Origin: a virus
Length of the DNA: 62,202 nt
IMG/VR virus record: IMGVR_UViG_3300032516_000021
Coordinates: 1-62,202 of that record
Reading direction: 5' to 3' (one strand)
In this document: positions 25,136 through 33,293 of the stretch, one piece after another
Layout: each line of letters starts with the position of its first letter
How positions within the stretch are numbered: the stretch's first letter is position 1
Notes under the pieces: model-generated
What the model was told of the DNA's origin: nothing
Databases searched by the model: none
Seen by the model: the letters and a program-made list of their open reading frames with translations, nothing else
Position numbers and translations under genes: made by a program

Positions 25136-26665
25136 TTAATCCTCTTCGTTTTCCGGCATGAAGATTTCGACATTGCCGCATTCCTTAGCGGCTTTCTTGG
25201 AGTCGCCTTTCACGAATACAAGCACGTTCTGGTGAGTCTTGCCGATTTTGCGGCCACTAACAAAGTACTTGCCTGCTCGCACTGGCAACGAACCCACGGA
25301 AGTGACAAGGATCATCTCATTGAAATAACTGAACCCGCAAGTCTTGAAAGCGGCAATTGTATCGGGAACAAAACCGTTATAGTTGCCGGACTTCTTATCT
25401 CGGTATTCGCCGACAACAAAACAGGCAAAGCGGTTGTCCCGTAGCTTGTCAAAGCAGTGGCCGATGATCGTTCGGTAGTTCTTCATAAAGTCGGCGTAAT
25501 TCATGGTGCTTAAATCGGCGGGGTCATCGCTGTAGACTTCCAAATCACCGTAAGGTGGACACGAGAAAATGAAATCGGCGGCGGGTGCTTTTGCAAGTTT
25601 GTTGAGGCTGTCGCCGACAACCCATTGGGGCTTGATTGCGTCATTTTCCAATATCGGGATTGCTTGTTGCGTCGCTGTGTGTTTTGCCGCGTCGTTGTCT
25701 TTTAGCATAGCGTATTTGTAGCCACTCAGTTTTGCTGGAAAAGATTTCGCGCCCGCTTCACATTGTTTCATTATTCGTGACGCTTCTGTCTGTCCGAATA
25801 TCTGCGCGAGACTCCATGCGTGTGCCTTATATGCAGGAATCGACCCATTGCCTTTGTAACATTTGAGCAGCCGATACCTGTTTCTGACGATGAGCGTGTC
25901 GCTTGCATTAAGGGTGAACGGTGACGCTTGACAGCCAAAGGGTTTTTCGTCGCCGTGTATTCCACACAATCCTTCTTGGGTTTTGAAGGGACAAAGACCA
26001 CGCTTGTCAGCAGCGATAAATCCATCAACCACCCTCGCGCCCAATTTCTCTATTCGCTCAACTTCGCTCCGATGCACTGTGACCATAATTTTGCCAGTGC
26101 CTTGACAGCATCTTCCCTTACAGTTCTTAGTGATGTATTCCATGACGCACGGTTGAAAAGCCTGACGCAACATATCACCAGATATGTTGATCGTAACCGT
26201 GTCGGGATAATCCACCGGATTGACTAAAGGCAACTTACTCGTGCCAACGCCTCCGTTTATATCGCGCCATTGCAATTCATTCGCCGCTATCTGTTGCTTA
26301 CTCAAGTCAATGCCATGATATTTATAGCCGAGCAATCCCGCAACTATCCCGCGAACGCTACCACCGGCAAAGGGGTCAAGCACCTGTCCTCCCGGCGGAC
26401 AAAACCAACGATAAGCAAGTTCACAAAGCACCGGATCAAATATCGACGTGCCAGTTTGTTCCGAGGCATAGCCCTCGGTGCCAAAGTCTTTGGCACCGAG
26501 GGCGGGTTTTCGACCAGCCGCAAGATTCTTGCGGCTGGTCTCGTCGAGCTTGTCTTTGTCTCTATTTCCCTTAACCCAAGTGAGGTTTCTTGTCTTGTTT
26601 TTCTGCAATCCCGACTGTCGGGATTGCGATTTGAATGCTTTGGATGCTTCGGACTTATTCTTCAC
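25136..26665 (-). CDS. DNA methyltransferase with inserted YkgJ-like Cys domain (509 aa)
   Basis: GTG start at 26665, six bases after a run of nine G that could serve as ribosome site; the frame is open upstream to 26722 (TTG). Residues about 70-120 hold TSIFDPVLCELAYRWFCPPG and VLDPFAGGSVRGIV (motif I), and FIFSCPPYGDLEVYSDD near 370 is motif IV, so it is an amino-methyltransferase of the ParB-methylase type. Between them is a Cys-rich stretch (CKGRCC, then RGLCPFKTQEGLCGIHGDEK and PFGCQASPF) with the pattern of zinc/iron-chelating YkgJ-family proteins. The first 65 residues contain three palindromic segments. Confidence 0.82.
   Translation of the reverse strand: MKNKSEASKAFKSQSRQSGLQKNKTRNLTWVKGNRDKDKLDETSRKNLAAGRKPALGAKDFGTEGYASEQTGTSIFDPVLCELAYRWFCPPGGQVLDPFAGGSVRGIVAGLLGYKYHGIDLSKQQIAANELQWRDINGGVGTSKLPLVNPVDYPDTVTINISGDMLRQAFQPCVMEYITKNCKGRCCQGTGKIMVTVHRSEVERIEKLGARVVDGFIAADKRGLCPFKTQEGLCGIHGDEKPFGCQASPFTLNASDTLIVRNRYRLLKCYKGNGSIPAYKAHAWSLAQIFGQTEASRIMKQCEAGAKSFPAKLSGYKYAMLKDNDAAKHTATQQAIPILENDAIKPQWVVGDSLNKLAKAPAADFIFSCPPYGDLEVYSDDPADLSTMNYADFMKNYRTIIGHCFDKLRDNRFACFVVGEYRDKKSGNYNGFVPDTIAAFKTCGFSYFNEMILVTSVGSLPVRAGKYFVSGRKIGKTHQNVLVFVKGDSKKAAKECGNVEIFMPENEED
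26471..26503. repeat. 33-bp near-perfect palindrome inside methyltransferase gene
   Basis: Arms 26471-26486 and 26488-26503 are exact reverse complements (16 bp) around one central base at 26487. In the coding strand this encodes PALGAKDFGTEG. It is the first of three adjacent palindromes with one-base centres in the N-terminal linker of the methyltransferase. Confidence 0.95.
26512..26540. repeat. 29-bp near-perfect palindrome inside methyltransferase gene
   Basis: Arms 26512-26525 and 26527-26540 are exact reverse complements (14 bp) with one central base at 26526. Only eight bases separate it from the 33-bp palindrome. It encodes TSRKNLAAGR. Confidence 0.95.
26605..26627. repeat. 23-bp near-perfect palindrome inside methyltransferase gene
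   Basis: Arms 26605-26615 and 26617-26627 are exact reverse complements (11 bp) with one central base at 26616. It encodes QSRQSGLQ. It shares the odd length and one-base centre of the two other palindromes in this 157-bp stretch. Confidence 0.95.
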
Positions 26666-26671
26666 AGAATA

Positions 26672-26680
26672 CCCCCCCCC
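26672..26680 (-). repeat. poly-G tract (G9 on coding strand) before methyltransferase start
   Basis: Nine consecutive C on the plus strand, nine G on the coding strand, six bases upstream of the likely GTG start at 26665. A homopolymer of this length is prone to slippage and here may also act as the ribosome-binding site. Confidence 0.85.
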
Positions 26681-26736
26681 TATGCCGGAGGATATTGTCC
26701 TGATTTGAAGGGATTGCACCAAGCGTCCGTGTCAAA

Positions 26737-27492
26737 CTATCGCCCTACCCGTGCCGTCGCCGCGTTGCCGTTTTGAGTAGTCGCACGCCGGACGCGGACT
26801 TCCTCCCGGTGATACTTTTCTTTGCGCTGCATCGGGAGTTGTGCATGGCCATCTTTATCTGCCCCCCCCTGACGATTGCGATAGAAATTTAGATTTTCCG
26901 TTGTCACTTGCTCCCGGGTCATTAGTAGCCCCCCCCCCCGTCCTAATTCGCCCTTGATGCCCAGTGCCAACCATGCCCGCTTGCGTTCTTGCCAGTAGCC
27001 TTGTCGGGCGTCTAATACAGAAAACGGCGGAACGATGAATTTCTCGGCGAGGGTTGCGCGCGCTTCTTGTTGGGTTAGCTCGTCGTCTGTCGATAGCGAT
27101 GCAAGTAATTCATCGAGGTCAACCTGCGAGAACCCCGTACTCTCGAAATCGAATCCATTGCCGGACGACAACTCTTTCAACTGCGCGGCCAGTGCTTCGT
27201 CGTCCCACGTTGCTAATTCTGCTGTACGATTGTCGGCGATTGCATAGGCCGTCGCCCGCTTGCCAGCAAGTTCACTGACGACAACCTTGACCGTCTTCCA
27301 ACCAAGCTCACGCGCGGCCTCAAGGGTGGCATTGCCAGCGATCACGATGTTCTTGCTGTTGACGACAATCGGTTTCTGCTGTTTGAATTCTGCCAGCGAC
27401 CGCTTGATCGCGTCGATGTTATCGCGGTCATGCAGTCGCACGTTGGCCGGATCGGTCTTGAGCTTGCTGATCGGGAGTTCGATTATCTTCAT
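26737..27492 (-). CDS. ParB-like nuclease/methylase-associated protein (251 aa)
   Basis: Start ATG 27492 overlaps the stop of the Mu F-like gene. Residues 1-100 are a ParB/Srx-type domain (IIELPISKLKTDPANVRLHD, IVIAGNATLEAARELGWKTV, YAIADNRTAELATWD). Residues about 155-190 (EKFIVPPFSVLDARQGYWQE, RKRAWLALGIKGELGR) match the linker that in many phages leads straight into a DNA methylase within one polypeptide. Here the linker runs into a G11 tract and the gene ends at TAG 26737. The methylase half is a separate gene at 25136-26665, and the short gap has stops in all three frames. Confidence 0.8.
   Translation of the reverse strand: MKIIELPISKLKTDPANVRLHDRDNIDAIKRSLAEFKQQKPIVVNSKNIVIAGNATLEAARELGWKTVKVVVSELAGKRATAYAIADNRTAELATWDDEALAAQLKELSSGNGFDFESTGFSQVDLDELLASLSTDDELTQQEARATLAEKFIVPPFSVLDARQGYWQERKRAWLALGIKGELGRGGGLLMTREQVTTENLNFYRNRQGGADKDGHAQLPMQRKEKYHREEVRVRRATTQNGNAATARVGR
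26862..26869 (-). repeat. poly-G tract (G8 on coding strand) in ParB gene tail
   Basis: Eight consecutive C on the plus strand within the 3' part of the ParB-like gene. With the tracts at 26672 and 26929 it makes three long G-runs within 268 bp, a density not seen elsewhere in the window. Confidence 0.85.
26929..26939 (-). repeat. poly-G tract (G11 on coding strand) in ParB gene
   Basis: Eleven consecutive C on the plus strand. In the given length the ParB frame reads GRGGGLLMTREQ and continues to TAG at 26737. One G fewer would give an early stop after GRGGGY; one more would stop near 26850. Length changes would therefore switch the C-terminal tail of the protein. Confidence 0.88.
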
Positions 27493-28391
27493 GCCGCAAT
27501 AATCCCGCATCGGCATTCGAAATGGACGGGCGGCATACCTATTCCGGCTGCTTGCAGTTCCATGTTTGACCTGCTTGTGATGTCATTAAGACTTGGCCAC
27601 GGTGCGACTTGCTTCACGTCTTCGGGGTTAGAGCAGTTCATTAGCTGCTGACGTTGACCCATAGCGGAGGCAACTGAGAAGACCTTGCCATTCATTTCGT
27701 CGCAAACTTCACAGACACGTGAATCTTCCATCGAAAAAAACTCATAATCGGTAAATCCAGCATCCGAGAATCCCCCTATCGCTCCGAAGTTGCGCGAGCG
27801 GCTCATGGCGTTGGCCGCTAATCCCTGCCAGTAGTTGGCGGGCTTCATCGGCACGCCGGGATAGTCTTCGAAGAAATTGCCGAGCATCTTGCCGATGTCT
27901 TTGCGTCCTAAGCCTTGCGCCATGCCCTCGGCCACGGTATTCGCAATCGCGCCGGATAGATTCTTGTCGTAGTAGTTGCCGATCCAATACAAGTGATGAT
28001 CCGTGAGCCAATTCACTGCCGTCTTGTCCATTATGCCAAAGCTGATTTCGATTGAGGGTATGGCGTCGGCGACAATCGCCTTACCCATGACATAGGATTT
28101 GTCAAAAAGGTCAAGTAACCCAGCCCTCAGTGGCGTCGCCATGTCTGGCCCGATATGGTTGCGGAGAATGTTCAGCACGACGGCAATTTCGTCTTGCATC
28201 ATTGTGCTCTGGACGGCCTCGATATAGGCGCGGGCGGCTGCCAACCCTTTTTTCTGTGCGGTTATCCATTCTTCCCAGACGATAGTCAGCCAAGCCTCTT
28301 CGTAGGGCAGGCGGCGGCGCTTCTCGATGATCTGGTCGATCAGTTCGACGGCATAGTCGCGTTCGTCAGTAGTCAGGCAGTGGAGGCACAT
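27489..28391 (-). CDS. Mu gpF-like head morphogenesis protein (300 aa)
   Basis: The C-terminal third shows the Mu F-like minor head protein pattern: ARSRNFGAIGGFSDAGFTDY region, DSRVCEVCDEMNGKVFSV (CxxC and NGK) and MPPVHFECRCGIIAA (H..CRC). Such proteins join the portal-proximal capsid and may be ejected with DNA. It overlaps the portal stop by one base (TAATG-like coupling) and ends overlapping the ParB gene. Confidence 0.85.
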   Translation of the reverse strand: MCLHCLTTDERDYAVELIDQIIEKRRRLPYEEAWLTIVWEEWITAQKKGLAAARAYIEAVQSTMMQDEIAVVLNILRNHIGPDMATPLRAGLLDLFDKSYVMGKAIVADAIPSIEISFGIMDKTAVNWLTDHHLYWIGNYYDKNLSGAIANTVAEGMAQGLGRKDIGKMLGNFFEDYPGVPMKPANYWQGLAANAMSRSRNFGAIGGFSDAGFTDYEFFSMEDSRVCEVCDEMNGKVFSVASAMGQRQQLMNCSNPEDVKQVAPWPSLNDITSRSNMELQAAGIGMPPVHFECRCGIIAA

Positions 28392-30061
28392 TAGGCGGCC
28401 TTGTGTTTCGACAGGAAATCTCGCAGCCTCTTGAGTATGCCGACAATGGCCGACTTCTGCACTTGCTCCTGTCGCTTGCCCTTCTCCTCGGCGGTAGCGG
28501 CATTTGTGTCTGGTGGCTCTTCCTCTTGCCCGAAACTGCCGAACATCGGGGGCGGCGCATAGGTAGACTTAAATTCGCCAAGCAGCATATTGCGCACGGA
28601 CTCATCGAGCTTCGGCGGCTCCTTGCCCATAAGTTCGGAGATCCAATCGACAGCATGACCGACCGGCACGACATCCTGCATTTGCGACATGGCGGTTATG
28701 ATATTCGCATCGTCTGCCGTGGGCGTGCCACGTGACTTCATCCGCCAACGCTGGACACCCATATCGGCAATGATGGTGCGGTTAATTTTTTCGTCGAATG
28801 CCGTGCGCTCGGGCTGGAATACCTGCTGCTCTGCCACGATCTTTGCCTCTATCGCGGCGGCGTGACTATACTCTTCTGCGGCGCCGATCAGTAGCGGAGG
28901 CAAGCGGTACGACTCACGAATAGCCTTGGCATTGCTCTTGATGTATTCCTGAAAGAGCGCGTCCTGCTGTAGAAACTCGGTCATCGGCTTGACGTCGATG
29001 CGGACTGCAGGAGCCTTCTCGTCACCTAGGGGACCGCCGCCGGTTCCAACAGCCTCAAGCAGTAAGACCTTGTGGAAATTATCCGAGCCTTTGAAATGTT
29101 GGTCGAGGTAATCGGCCAATTCCTTTTCCGAATTGCCATTTAACTCACCACCAGAAACCGTGATGATGAATGGCGGAATCGTCTTGTTGTCGAAGTACAG
29201 GTAGTTGACTTTCTTCGCTTCGGTGCTGCCCATGATATTCATCAGCTCAGACAGCCACGGCGGTTCACCATAAACGGAGTTCTGCACGTCATCCGCTAAG
29301 TGGATAATCTCTGTGGCTTCAGTCCCGACAGGCCAACGGGAGCCGTCCGTCGCATATTCGCCGGTAGTCTTGTTCAGCGACCGCGGATCGCCGAATTCCT
29401 TAAACCATACCTTCTGGTCATTGACCATTTGGAGGAAGCGGCGGAACTTCGTCAGTCGTTTGATCTGAATCCACTCGGCTCCATCACGCAACCACTGAAC
29501 GTGCTCTGTGAGCGTCGTCTGTCTCGCGGTGAGCCTGATCGTGTTTGACGGGACGTAGTGCAACTCGGCTATTTCATCGCCGATATTGCGGACTACCTCA
29601 AGATCGGCATAGCCGGTGAGGCACTTGTCCGCCCGCAAATTCATCTTGATGTTGACCCAGGAGTCGTGCGCGTTCGGGTAGTCGAAGAGCAATTGCAGCC
29701 GGCGGCGTTCAGCGTCATCGGCTGTACTCGGCTCGGCGTCCGGTTGTTCGACAGTCGGCACGAATTCCACCTGCCAACCCATGCCATCGATGTTCACCTT
29801 CATGGCCTTGACGCATTGCGCCATGACATCACAGTTGATCGTGAAGCGAGAGAGAATCGCCGGATTGTATAGCGGCTGAATCAGTTGGTTGGCGTCGTAT
29901 TGCGAAGAGAACTGATCGAGAGCATTCGACAAAGGCACCGAGCTTGAGACGGTAGACATCTTGGCGAAAGACTTAATGCGCAGATGAACCGCACCCTTGT
30001 CAGCGCCTTCATCGGCAAACTCAAAACGCCGTAAGCGGGTTTTGTTATGCAGTTCGGTCAT
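28391..30061 (-). CDS. portal protein, PBSX-like (556 aa)
   Basis: Portal of the PBSX/phage_portal family: LIQPLYNPAILSRFTINCDV at the N-terminus, ELHYVPSNTIRLTAR, VYGEPPWLSELMNIMGSTEA, FDNKTIPPFIITVSGGELNG and the helical IRESYRLPPLLIGAAEEYSH. It forms the dodecameric DNA gate at one capsid vertex. It follows the terminase and precedes the Mu F-like gene, the normal order. The C-terminal tail is acidic/Pro-rich and ends with a basic KHKAA. Confidence 0.92.
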   Translation of the reverse strand: MTELHNKTRLRRFEFADEGADKGAVHLRIKSFAKMSTVSSSVPLSNALDQFSSQYDANQLIQPLYNPAILSRFTINCDVMAQCVKAMKVNIDGMGWQVEFVPTVEQPDAEPSTADDAERRRLQLLFDYPNAHDSWVNIKMNLRADKCLTGYADLEVVRNIGDEIAELHYVPSNTIRLTARQTTLTEHVQWLRDGAEWIQIKRLTKFRRFLQMVNDQKVWFKEFGDPRSLNKTTGEYATDGSRWPVGTEATEIIHLADDVQNSVYGEPPWLSELMNIMGSTEAKKVNYLYFDNKTIPPFIITVSGGELNGNSEKELADYLDQHFKGSDNFHKVLLLEAVGTGGGPLGDEKAPAVRIDVKPMTEFLQQDALFQEYIKSNAKAIRESYRLPPLLIGAAEEYSHAAAIEAKIVAEQQVFQPERTAFDEKINRTIIADMGVQRWRMKSRGTPTADDANIITAMSQMQDVVPVGHAVDWISELMGKEPPKLDESVRNMLLGEFKSTYAPPPMFGSFGQEEEPPDTNAATAEEKGKRQEQVQKSAIVGILKRLRDFLSKHKAA

Positions 30062-30194
30062 TCTTGAGTTCCTCTTTCATCGTCTCTTTGTCTTTGCATC
30101 TGGGGCAGGATGTCGGCTTCTGTTTCTCTACGGGAATGCTGGTGTTGCCAATCTTCTCATGGCAAATGGCACAGAATATCGGGTACTGTTTCAT
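30045..30194 (-). CDS. zinc-ribbon small protein (49 aa)
   Basis: Start ATG 30194, 15 bp after the large terminase stop. The product MKQYPIFCAICHEKIGNTSI continues to PTSCPRCKDKE, a CxxC...CxxC zinc ribbon, with a basic tail. It overlaps the portal start by 17 bp. Similar tiny zinc ribbons between terminase and portal are common, but no function is known. Confidence 0.65.
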   Translation of the reverse strand: MKQYPIFCAICHEKIGNTSIPVEKQKPTSCPRCKDKETMKEELKNDRTA

Positions 30195-30208
30195 CCTGCC
30201 GGCTATCC

Positions 30209-31855
30209 TCAACCGCCCCTGGAATACAGCGTACCCGCCGCCCGTATTCTTGACTTTGGTTTGTTCCCATTGCCGTTTCCGTCTCCGCCGCCTCTCAGTG
30301 TTTTCAGCTTCTCCAGTACGTCGATATGTCGCCGGGCACCGAAGTAACCGATCCATAGCGCCGATAGTCGGTCATCATGCTTGGCCTCTTCTGGGTTGTA
30401 TAGTTCGGAACAGAGGCCATCGGTGATTTGCTTGTCTGATTCTGTTTTATAGGGTAAGCGAATTTGATTGTTTTCGAAGAGGACGGAGAGTGAGGGATAA
30501 CCCTCATAGGGGTCGAACTTGTTCCGTCCGGTATGGTGGGGCACCACTGGAATGCCGGTCTCAGTTTTCAGTTTCCAGTGGATGATTTCGCCGAAACTAT
30601 TTGTCTCGGTGAATTGGAACTTAGGATTGAATAGTCTCGCCTGACTGACATAGAGGTCGTGAATCTCTTGCGGCGACAGACCGCGCGTGCGAGTTAGTCC
30701 GATTAAGTCAAAGTGGTAGTTGGGGAGAATGCCGAGTGTGATGATGACCGTGTAATCAGTGTCGCGTCGTTCGGCGTCCTTGCGGTTCATCGTCAGCGCC
30801 GGGTCGGCGCCCTGCACGATCGCGATGTAGGTCCCCGGGTTGAAGACGCCATAGGACAGGTTTAAGTCTTTGCACTGGTCAAGCCACGCCTTCTTGATAA
30901 GCGCGTTTTCGTCGTCAACAACTTCGGCCTGGAATTCGCGGTTAAACGCGATTGATCCCATGCTCTGCCGCTTGATGAGCAACTTGACCATCGGCCATTG
31001 TTGCGGGCAGAGAACCTCGCCTTGATCGCCTTCACCAATAGAGACACGCCACTTGGTGTCCTTGCCCCATTCGTCTAACTCGAAAGTATCGAGTTCGGTG
31101 ACAATATAATTTTCCGGCTCCCTGATTAATGCCGGTGAGACGATGATCCTGTAGCCCGAATTCTTGAGGAAGTAGTTGTACAGATCATCGGGATGCTTGC
31201 GGTTACCGAGAATCCAAAGAACACCCCAAGGCTCTAAGCGCGTGAGTACCGAACCCTCGATGTACTCGACAGTCTTCTGTCGGACATCGGGACTGCGAAC
31301 CGTCTGGTCGTCAACTGGATCGTCGATGATAATCAGGTCAAAGCGCGATCCGATAATGGAACTGCCAACTCCAAAAGCTTCAAAGGTGGGGTCTTTCAGT
31401 CGGGCAGTCCGAATGACTGTGAAGGATGTTTCGCCCCAAGGTTGATTCTTAGATTTGAAGTGCCCGTAGTCAGCAATGAGCTTTGGGTTTTCCAAATCGT
31501 TGCGGAGTAGTGATACATTCTTCTTGGCAAGTCGCAAACTCGCCGACACACAGCCGATGCGGATATTGCGTGGTTGTATGTCTCCAATACCGTGGAGGAT
31601 TAGATCAAGGGGCTTGTAGCGGGCTACCAGTTCAGTCTTGCCAGCCCCGGGTTGACTGATGATGCCGCCCATGCTGATCTTGTCAAGGTCTGCCGACCAT
31701 GATTCTTGACATGGCCAGAGGTCGCGGTCCAGATAGCAATTGACAAGATATCGCAGTGATTTCTTTGATAGAAACCGTCTACCGGATGATGTGGAATTGC
31801 CGAGCTTGAGTAGAAATTCAACGGGAGGACCAACGTTAGGTTTTGCCACCGCCAT
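30209..31855 (-). CDS. terL: terminase large subunit (548 aa)
   Basis: Packaging ATPase-nuclease. ATPase motifs: SQPGAGKTELVA near residues 67-78 (Walker A) and FDLIIIDDPVDD near 173-184 (Walker B), followed by RQKTVEYIEGSVLTRLEPWG and WILGNRKHPDDLYNYFLKNS (motif III region). The nuclease half holds IAIVQGADPALTMNRKDAER (first acidic site) and KHDDRLSALWIGYFGARRHI (last acidic site). The end is Gly/Asn-rich (GGGDGNGNGNKPKSR). It overlaps the small subunit by 20 bp. Confidence 0.93.
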   Translation of the reverse strand: MAVAKPNVGPPVEFLLKLGNSTSSGRRFLSKKSLRYLVNCYLDRDLWPCQESWSADLDKISMGGIISQPGAGKTELVARYKPLDLILHGIGDIQPRNIRIGCVSASLRLAKKNVSLLRNDLENPKLIADYGHFKSKNQPWGETSFTVIRTARLKDPTFEAFGVGSSIIGSRFDLIIIDDPVDDQTVRSPDVRQKTVEYIEGSVLTRLEPWGVLWILGNRKHPDDLYNYFLKNSGYRIIVSPALIREPENYIVTELDTFELDEWGKDTKWRVSIGEGDQGEVLCPQQWPMVKLLIKRQSMGSIAFNREFQAEVVDDENALIKKAWLDQCKDLNLSYGVFNPGTYIAIVQGADPALTMNRKDAERRDTDYTVIITLGILPNYHFDLIGLTRTRGLSPQEIHDLYVSQARLFNPKFQFTETNSFGEIIHWKLKTETGIPVVPHHTGRNKFDPYEGYPSLSVLFENNQIRLPYKTESDKQITDGLCSELYNPEEAKHDDRLSALWIGYFGARRHIDVLEKLKTLRGGGDGNGNGNKPKSRIRAAGTLYSRGG

Positions 31856-32330
31856 TTTCTTTCTTCAACTCAGCTACCGCAGCGGCAACCAACATCTTGG
31901 CAGTATCTTCAGTTAGCAGGTTTAGGATATCGGCGACCTTATCACTCTCTGGGGCTGTGGGGACATCAATCTCCACTTCCTTGAGCAATTCCCGCTTACC
32001 CTCGATCAGGTGCAGTAAGTTCGGGATTGTCGGTTCTATCTCGTTTTTCTTGAGTAGTTCCGCGAGACGCTTGATATGATGCTGTATGAAAACGTGGAGT
32101 GCATTAAGTTCGCTCGTCAATTTGAATGCTTGCCTGTCGTCCCCGGATTTCTGCGCCTTAACGAGAATTTCGTCCCGTCGCTTCCGCCAGCCGTCTTTTT
32201 TCATGTACTTCTTGCAGGTAACTGGAGAAACTCGACACTTGCGGGCGACTTCCAAGACAGATTGACAGTCGAACCATGCACGAAATAGTTTGTCGCGCTG
32301 TCCTGCGGACAACTCGCGTCCTGATGGCAT
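31836..32330 (-). CDS. terS: terminase small subunit-like protein (164 aa)
   Basis: N-terminal helix-turn-helix (AWFDCQSVLEVARKCRVSPV and TCKKYMKKDGWRKRRDE) of the kind that recognises packaging DNA in small terminases, then a long helical oligomerisation part (HHIKRLAELLKKNEIEPTIP) and a C-terminal helix. Location immediately before the large terminase supports the assignment. A start at ATG 32330 follows an AAAGGAT site. Confidence 0.85.
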   Translation of the reverse strand: MPSGRELSAGQRDKLFRAWFDCQSVLEVARKCRVSPVTCKKYMKKDGWRKRRDEILVKAQKSGDDRQAFKLTSELNALHVFIQHHIKRLAELLKKNEIEPTIPNLLHLIEGKRELLKEVEIDVPTAPESDKVADILNLLTEDTAKMLVAAAVAELKKENGGGKT

Positions 32331-32421
32331 AAATCCTTTGGGTTACAAATTCAACGGCGCGGCAACCGGATGTCACCGCACCGTATCGGGAGGGTCAGTT
32401 TGCCTGCTAAGGCTCTATACC

Positions 32422-32541
32422 CTATGCAGTATTTTGCATTTTGAAGTCAAGCCGTTGTCCGCCAATAACTTTGTCCAATGACGGTCTTTTTGACCCTACG
32501 CCAATTGTGAAACTTCGCGCAAAAACGGGATTGTCACCCAT
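32422..32541 (-). CDS. possible small ORF upstream of terminase (39 aa)
   Basis: In the 275-bp interval between the small gene at 32606 and terS there is one short open frame, ATG 32541 to TAG 32422, giving MGDNPVFARSFTIGVGSKRP and QRLDFKMQNTA. Its ribosome site is weak (AGGAAAG about 12 bases away). The interval could equally be a leader or a packaging (cos/pac) region. I see no clear promoter or hairpin in it. Confidence 0.25.
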   Translation of the reverse strand: MGDNPVFARSFTIGVGSKRPSLDKVIGGQRLDFKMQNTA

Positions 32542-32605
32542 GTTTGCCCACTTTCCTAAGTGATGATGCGGCAGGGGATTGCGGCGACTTAAAGTTTTAT
32601 TTCCG

Positions 32606-32788
32606 TCAGTTGTCCGATATTAGCGGACAACCTAATATGCGCCTCACGGCGTCCGCAAACATGATCCTGGCCCAGGGTTCCTGGAGCGTTTTTTTGAGCA
32701 AGGTGCAGTTCTCGCAATGTCGGCTAATACAACTATTGCAGTCGTCTTCGTGTTTCGGAGCGCAATCGAAATCATACCCTGCTTTCAC
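32606..32788 (-). CDS. small Cys-rich protein (60 aa)
   Basis: GTG start at 32788 with an excellent GAGGAGGAG ribosome site, right after the stop of the upstream gene; the frame is open further upstream inside that gene but the coupling site favours this start. The product VKAGYDFDCAPKHEDDCNSC and ISRHCENCTLLKKTL holds five Cys and several acidic residues, probably a zinc-binding fold. The function is unknown. It is the last gene before the terminase promoter-proximal gap. Confidence 0.6.
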   Translation of the reverse strand: MKAGYDFDCAPKHEDDCNSCISRHCENCTLLKKTLQEPWARIMFADAVRRILGCPLISDN

Positions 32789-32798
32789 TTCTCCTCCT

Positions 32799-33248
32799 CT
32801 ATTCGCATACTTGTCCGTCTTTCTCCTTTTTCTCCCCCTCATACCGATAATCCCACATAACCGCGAATGTACACCCTTCCTCAATGATGCCCAATTGAAA
32901 GAGTGGGAGAAGATATGTCGCTAAGACCATTTTGGTTGTGACGAGAAAGACAAAGTGTGGCGGCACACCGTCAATCGGGAATATGCCGTCTACTGCCGTC
33001 CATACGAGATTATGGCAGGGAGCCAATACCTCGGCCCCACTCACTCGCTCCTGGTAGAGCGCGATAAGGCACGGTTTTCCACCGCGCTCATACCCGTTCC
33101 CAATTGCGATCTCCTTGATATCTGTGACAGGAGCAGACGGTTGAATACGAGCATTCTCAGGGCAATCAATTCCTAATATAGCAGACCCAAGACAAGGGCC
33201 GTGATCCCGAAGTTCTGCAAATAGTTTTGACAATTTATCAGGGTTCAT
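32799..33248 (-). CDS. hypothetical protein (149 aa)
   Basis: I do not recognise this protein. It starts MNPDKLSKLFAELRDHGPCL and ends with an acidic/basic tail (EGEKKEKDGQVCE). The central GAEVLAPCHNLVWTAVDGIF and FVFLVTTKMVLATYLLPLFQ segments are hydrophobic but look like a folded core rather than membrane spans. It belongs to the run of early accessory genes between RusA and the terminase. Confidence 0.6.
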   Translation of the reverse strand: MNPDKLSKLFAELRDHGPCLGSAILGIDCPENARIQPSAPVTDIKEIAIGNGYERGGKPCLIALYQERVSGAEVLAPCHNLVWTAVDGIFPIDGVPPHFVFLVTTKMVLATYLLPLFQLGIIEEGCTFAVMWDYRYEGEKKEKDGQVCE

Positions 33249-33293
33249 AAATCCCTTTTTTACTTTTCTGACTTTGACCGATTTTATCAGTCG

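Noticed and set aside
26270-26776. 168-codon frame on the plus strand over the palindromes
   Set aside because: It is antisense to the methyltransferase, and its sequence is a mirror effect of the palindromes; no ribosome site or domain was seen.
26672-26939. Poly-C/poly-G runs as simple sequencing errors that hide one fused ParB-methylase gene
   Set aside because: Stops exist in all three frames at about 26732-26742, so length errors in the runs alone cannot restore one frame. Errors remain possible for the run lengths themselves.
32331-32605. A promoter TTGACT with -10 near 32420 for the terminase operon
   Set aside because: A TTGACT is present on the minus strand, but no good -10 lies 16-18 bases from it.
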